Below, one piece after another: positions 61,441 through 64,000 of a stretch of DNA of 64,000 bases; position 1 is the stretch's first letter, and each line of letters opens with the position of its first letter. This DNA comes from Segatella buccae ATCC 33574 (lineage in GTDB: Bacteria > Bacteroidota > Bacteroidia > Bacteroidales > Bacteroidaceae), in NCBI RefSeq assembly GCF_000184945.1, contig NZ_GL586311.1, forward strand, positions 1,838,598-1,902,597, written 5' to 3'. The notes beneath the pieces were generated by a model. It saw only the letters and a list, made by a program, of their open reading frames with translations, made no database searches and was not told the origin of the DNA. The position numbers and the translations under genes are program-made.

Positions 61441-62052
61441 ATGAAAAAGATTCTTATAATAGGTGTGGCCGTCATGATGTCAATGGCCTTTTCTTCGTGC
61501 AAGAAAGAGAAAAAGAGTACGGACATCATTACGACGAAGCCGGTGGTCAAAGCTCCCAAGAAAACACAACAGATGAGCAATTATGTGCAGATGCGTGAGG
61601 TGTCGTGGTTGGGGGCGACCTACCAAGTGGAGGTGAAGCGCATGTCGGATGCCACGCTCGATGTTGTGGCATTGGAGGATGGCAGCAAGTATTTCGACAA
61701 CAAGATTTCGGTGCGCATCTTGCGAAAAGACGGTTCGGAGTTCTTCAAACGTGTTTTCACTAAGGCTGATTTTTTGTCTTACATTGATTCCGGCACTAAG
61801 AAACACGGTGCCTTACTGGGCATTGTCTATGTCAAAGCAGAGGGCGACTGGCTCTTCTTTGCAGCCAGTGTCGGTTCTCCCGATGTCACGAGCGATGAGT
61901 ATATTCCTATGGTACTGAAGATTTCCCGCATGGGGGCTGTCAGCATCAGTAAGGATACGCAGTTGGACAGTGCACCGTCTGCAACGGCTTCCGGACAGGA
62001 GGAGGGCGGAAGTGAGCCTATGGATGACGAAGACGGGGAGGATGGAGTTTAG
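61441..62052 (+). CDS. DUF4738 lipoprotein
   Basis: 203 residues. Lipoprotein signal MKKILIIGVAVMMSMAFSSCKKEKKS with Cys20. The body (REVSWLGATYQVEVKRMSD, VRILRKDGSEFFKRVFTKADF, EYIPMVLKISRMGAVSISKD) fits DUF4738, found in Prevotella and relatives; function unknown. The tail is low-complexity and acidic (EEGGSEPMDDEDGEDG). ATG 61441 is fixed by the signal peptide and by the promoter at 61354-61384; the upstream extension is rejected. A bidirectional terminator follows at 62253-62288. Confidence 0.75.
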   Translation: MKKILIIGVAVMMSMAFSSCKKEKKSTDIITTKPVVKAPKKTQQMSNYVQMREVSWLGATYQVEVKRMSDATLDVVALEDGSKYFDNKISVRILRKDGSEFFKRVFTKADFLSYIDSGTKKHGALLGIVYVKAEGDWLFFAASVGSPDVTSDEYIPMVLKISRMGAVSISKDTQLDSAPSATASGQEEGGSEPMDDEDGEDGV

Positions 62053-62252
62053 CGGTTGGGCATCGCCCGGCTGCCGAGCCAACCGTTGAGCCTGCTTTTG
62101 TATCTACCGGTGGAGAAGCAGATTGGCTACCTGTAATACCGGTAAACTGGGTTCCGGACATGTCCGGGTGTGGTCGAAACTTCTGTCCAAGGGCCTGTTT
62201 GAGAAGTGTAATCGACGAGATAGAGGAGTGGAATAAGCGGAATGAAACAATA

Positions 62253-62288
62253 AAAGGCGGGAAAACCGGATTCGGTTTTCCCGCCTTT
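62253..62288. terminator. Bidirectional terminator
   Basis: AAAAGGCGGGAAAACCG (62252-62268) and CGGTTTTCCCGCCTTT (62273-62288) form a 16-base perfect stem. It lies between the DUF4738 gene and the convergent 126-residue gene. Confidence 0.8.
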
Positions 62289-62344
62289 ATGTATGATTTT
62301 ATCCTATACGAATCTTAGGAAGGCTGTGTGATGGTACTGGAGGT

Positions 62345-62725
62345 TTATCTTCTCAGTTTCCTGTATTCGTCATCGAAACTCTTGGGATGGTGTCCAATAA
62401 AGAGTACGTTGAGTAGACAGTTGGCCGCGATCTCGTTATCGCTGAGGTCGACCCCTTTCTCTTTCTTGATATCTTTGCCCAAAAGTAACTCCCATGCTGC
62501 ATCAAAGTTGCTGTCATCGGCACCGACAAACATTTCGCCTGAGCCCGAATCTTTTCTCAACTCATATTTAATGACTTGTTTGTTAATTGCCGGTTTCATG
62601 TCACAGAGAATGTTGAATGCTTTCTCATAAACCTCACGGTGAAGCGGGGCATTGGGAAACATGTCGGTCACTTCCGGGAAGATTTCTTCAAATTCGAAGG
62701 CTTGCAAAAATTGATAGAGCTTCAT
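62345..62725 (-). CDS. Conserved hypothetical protein (126 aa)
   Basis: 126 residues, acidic and soluble (MKLYQFLQAFEFEEIFPEVTDMF...), with no recognised domain. A repeated aromatic/acidic pattern and the IGHHPKSFDDEYRKLRR end are the only landmarks. It begins four bases after the ribH stop and is probably co-transcribed with it and the TPR protein, so it is accepted as real. No function can be proposed. Confidence 0.7.
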   Translation of the reverse strand: MKLYQFLQAFEFEEIFPEVTDMFPNAPLHREVYEKAFNILCDMKPAINKQVIKYELRKDSGSGEMFVGADDSNFDAAWELLLGKDIKKEKGVDLSDNEIAANCLLNVLFIGHHPKSFDDEYRKLRR

Positions 62726-62729
62726 TTCA

Positions 62730-63206
62730 TTAGAATTTAGCCATCTTAATGGCGACGACGGCACACTCATCACCCTTATTGCCAAATTTTCCGCCACAGC
62801 GATCCAATGCCTGTTGCAGGTCGTTGGTGGTGAGCAAACCGTAGATCACGGGGATTTCCTGTGTGGCGTTAAGCCGGGCTATGCCGTAGGTCACCCCCTC
62901 ACAGATATAATCAAAGTGCGGGGTCTCGCCGCGAATGACACTGCCAAGGATAATTACAGCATCGTAACCGCCGTTGAGCACCATTTGACGGGCTCCGTAG
63001 ATGAGTTCAAAACTGCCCGGGACAGTCTTCACGTGGATGTTCTCGGGAATAGCTCCATGTTTCTTGAGCGTATTCACTGCCCCGTCAAGCAAGGCTCCGG
63101 TGACAGTCGGATTCCATTCAGCCACGACGATACCGAAGCACATGTTGCTGGCATCGGGAACCTTGTCGAAGTCGTAGTCGGAAAGATGGTGGAGTGCTGT
63201 AGCCAT
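62730..63206 (-). CDS. ribH: 6,7-dimethyl-8-ribityllumazine synthase
   Basis: 158 residues. It forms lumazine from 5-amino-6-ribitylaminouracil and 3,4-dihydroxy-2-butanone-4-phosphate, the penultimate step of riboflavin synthesis. Markers: [47 protein letters not shown] with the catalytic His, and the [19 protein letters not shown] stretch. It assembles as a pentamer or icosahedral shell in other species. It starts four bases after the TPR gene stop, in one operon; the link between the two is not obvious. Confidence 0.95.
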   Translation of the reverse strand: MATALHHLSDYDFDKVPDASNMCFGIVVAEWNPTVTGALLDGAVNTLKKHGAIPENIHVKTVPGSFELIYGARQMVLNGGYDAVIILGSVIRGETPHFDYICEGVTYGIARLNATQEIPVIYGLLTTNDLQQALDRCGGKFGNKGDECAVVAIKMAKF

Positions 63207-63210
63207 TATG

Positions 63211-63912
63211 TCAATTTACTGAAGCTCTTTCGATATACTTGTCAATCTCCTGACTCTGTACGAGCATGGAGGCAACGTATTTTTGCTTGATGTCTTGGTA
63301 AATCTTCAAGGCCTCGTCTTTTTTGCCTTGGCTTTCCAATATCTCTCCGGCTTTCAGCAGGAATGTGGGCGAAAGACTGTTATTGGTGCCGTTTTTGGCC
63401 TTGCTGTCTGCCTTCTGGGCGGCCTCCTTGAAAGAGGCGACTGCCTTGTCGAGTTGCTTCACATGGGCGTAGGCATCACCTAAAGCTGCTATGGCGGCCG
63501 GGCTCACCATTTGGTCTCCGGCGGGAGAGTAGGCGTTGAGGAACCTCACTGCCTCGTCCCACTTGCCGAGATTGGCGTTGCTCAAGCCGGCATAGAGGTT
63601 GGCCAGATTGGCTGCGTCGGTGCCGCTGAAGTCACTGGCAATCTTTGCAAATCCCACATATCCGGCACCGTCACCGTTGAGTGCCTTGTCAAACTGCTGG
63701 TTGTTGAAGTATTCTTGACCGCGGGCTATGGCGGTGCTGGCTTTGTCTTCGCGCGGGCCTGCGATTTGGGAATTGTAAACGAAGACACCGGCAATGATGA
63801 CGAAAACGGCCGCTACGGCGATGATGATAGCCTTCTTGTATTTCAAGATGAAGGCTTCGGAAGTGTTGAGGGTTTCAACTTCTTGAGTACCTCTGGATTG
63901 TTTGTTTGCCAT
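63211..63912 (-). CDS. Membrane-anchored tetratricopeptide-repeat protein (YfgM-like)
   Basis: 233 residues. A short cytoplasmic N-terminus rich in polar residues, one membrane helix (about 30-49: [19 protein letters not shown]) and a soluble part with about four TPR units ([58 protein letters not shown]). The plan is that of YfgM/TPR_21 proteins, which help envelope protein handling; role here is inferred. A minus-strand TAATTTTG box at 63949-63956 suggests it leads the operon with ribH. Confidence 0.8.
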   Translation of the reverse strand: MANKQSRGTQEVETLNTSEAFILKYKKAIIIAVAAVFVIIAGVFVYNSQIAGPREDKASTAIARGQEYFNNQQFDKALNGDGAGYVGFAKIASDFSGTDAANLANLYAGLSNANLGKWDEAVRFLNAYSPAGDQMVSPAAIAALGDAYAHVKQLDKAVASFKEAAQKADSKAKNGTNNSLSPTFLLKAGEILESQGKKDEALKIYQDIKQKYVASMLVQSQEIDKYIERASVN

Positions 63913-63948
63913 TATTTTAGATTTTTTATTTATTGCACAATTAAGCGC

Positions 63949-63956
63949 AGCAAAAT
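63949..63956 (-). promoter_or_regulatory. -7 box of the TPR-ribH operon
   Basis: TAATTTTG on the minus strand, 37 bases before the ATG at 63912. The rest of the window end (63957-64000) shows nothing further. Confidence 0.5.
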
Positions 63957-64000
63957 TACGTATTTTATCCCATATATTGAAATTTATTTCAGACTTTTTT

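Noticed and set aside
1-64000. CRISPR array, tRNA or rRNA genes, insertion sequences, phage genes
   Set aside because: I looked for regularly spaced direct repeats, tRNA T-arm-like motifs, 16S/23S stretches and transposase motifs and found none.

Overview
The window looks like a chromosomal piece of a member of the Bacteroidales, most probably Prevotella in the broad sense. This rests on what is visible. Promoters repeatedly fit the Bacteroidetes pattern (TTTG, about 19-20 bases, then TAnnTTTG). Shine-Dalgarno sites are not evident. Several families typical of Bacteroidales or Prevotella occur (DUF4827, DUF4738, DUF4230, DUF4112, DUF5686, DUF2723, a hybrid two-component regulator), and there is a bacterial inositol-lipid gene cluster. 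I see no rRNA, tRNA, CRISPR array, insertion sequence, prophage or plasmid gene. The species is inference.

Layout. 1-2381: a secreted protein of unknown function, a 63-residue peptide and a DUF2400 protein on the minus strand. 2862-8539: sugar nucleotidyltransferase, NrnA-type phosphoesterase, DUF4827 lipoprotein, glmM and nagB on the plus strand, with a 728-base non-coding stretch before nagB. 8695-13467 (minus): butyrate kinase, phosphate butyryltransferase and clpB. 13727-16417 (plus): a Crp/Fnr regulator and a DUF2339 membrane protein. 17000-19444: a GH94 phosphorylase. 19694-29149 (minus): a fructan/fructose locus with fructokinase, MFS importer, GH32 enzyme, TonB-dependent receptor and a fructose-sensor-like hybrid regulator, but no SusD. 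29619-29978: an MmcQ/YjbR protein. 30014-36117 (minus): lipoprotein, DUF4112, small protein, queG, polysaccharide deacetylase and DUF2723 glycosyltransferase. 36294-45334 (minus): a zinc/manganese ABC pair without permease, two membrane proteins, purD, a DPP-IV-like peptidase, an RlmL-type methyltransferase and cysE. 45381-49736: a very large dehydratase-activase-like protein. 49961-51479: DUF421 and an outer-membrane DUF481-like protein.

52041-56105 is an inositol-lipid cluster. Myo-inositol-phosphate synthase (plus) converges on a minus-strand operon of a PgpA-like phosphatase, a GtrA-like protein, a CDP-alcohol phosphatidyltransferase and an AUR1/PAP2-like inositol-phosphoceramide-synthase candidate. 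The last is frameshifted at a run of nine G. 56226-63912 holds a DUF5686 protein, a gene-free kilobase, two DUF4230 proteins, a DUF4738 lipoprotein, and an operon of a TPR protein, ribH and an unknown.

The least ordinary content is non-coding. Two copies of a roughly 320-350 base element (7165-7479 and 59415-59765), plus a diverged third copy (about 16640-16764), share a 31-base core. The two fuller copies begin with a promoter-like sequence that runs directly into a hairpin and T-run, and the hairpin stem differs between copies by changes that keep it paired. Between 58929 and 59238 lies what looks like a free-standing transcription unit with almost no C on its plus strand (two in 155 bases) and no convincing ORF. 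The G9 tract is a candidate phase-variation switch, if it is not a sequencing error.
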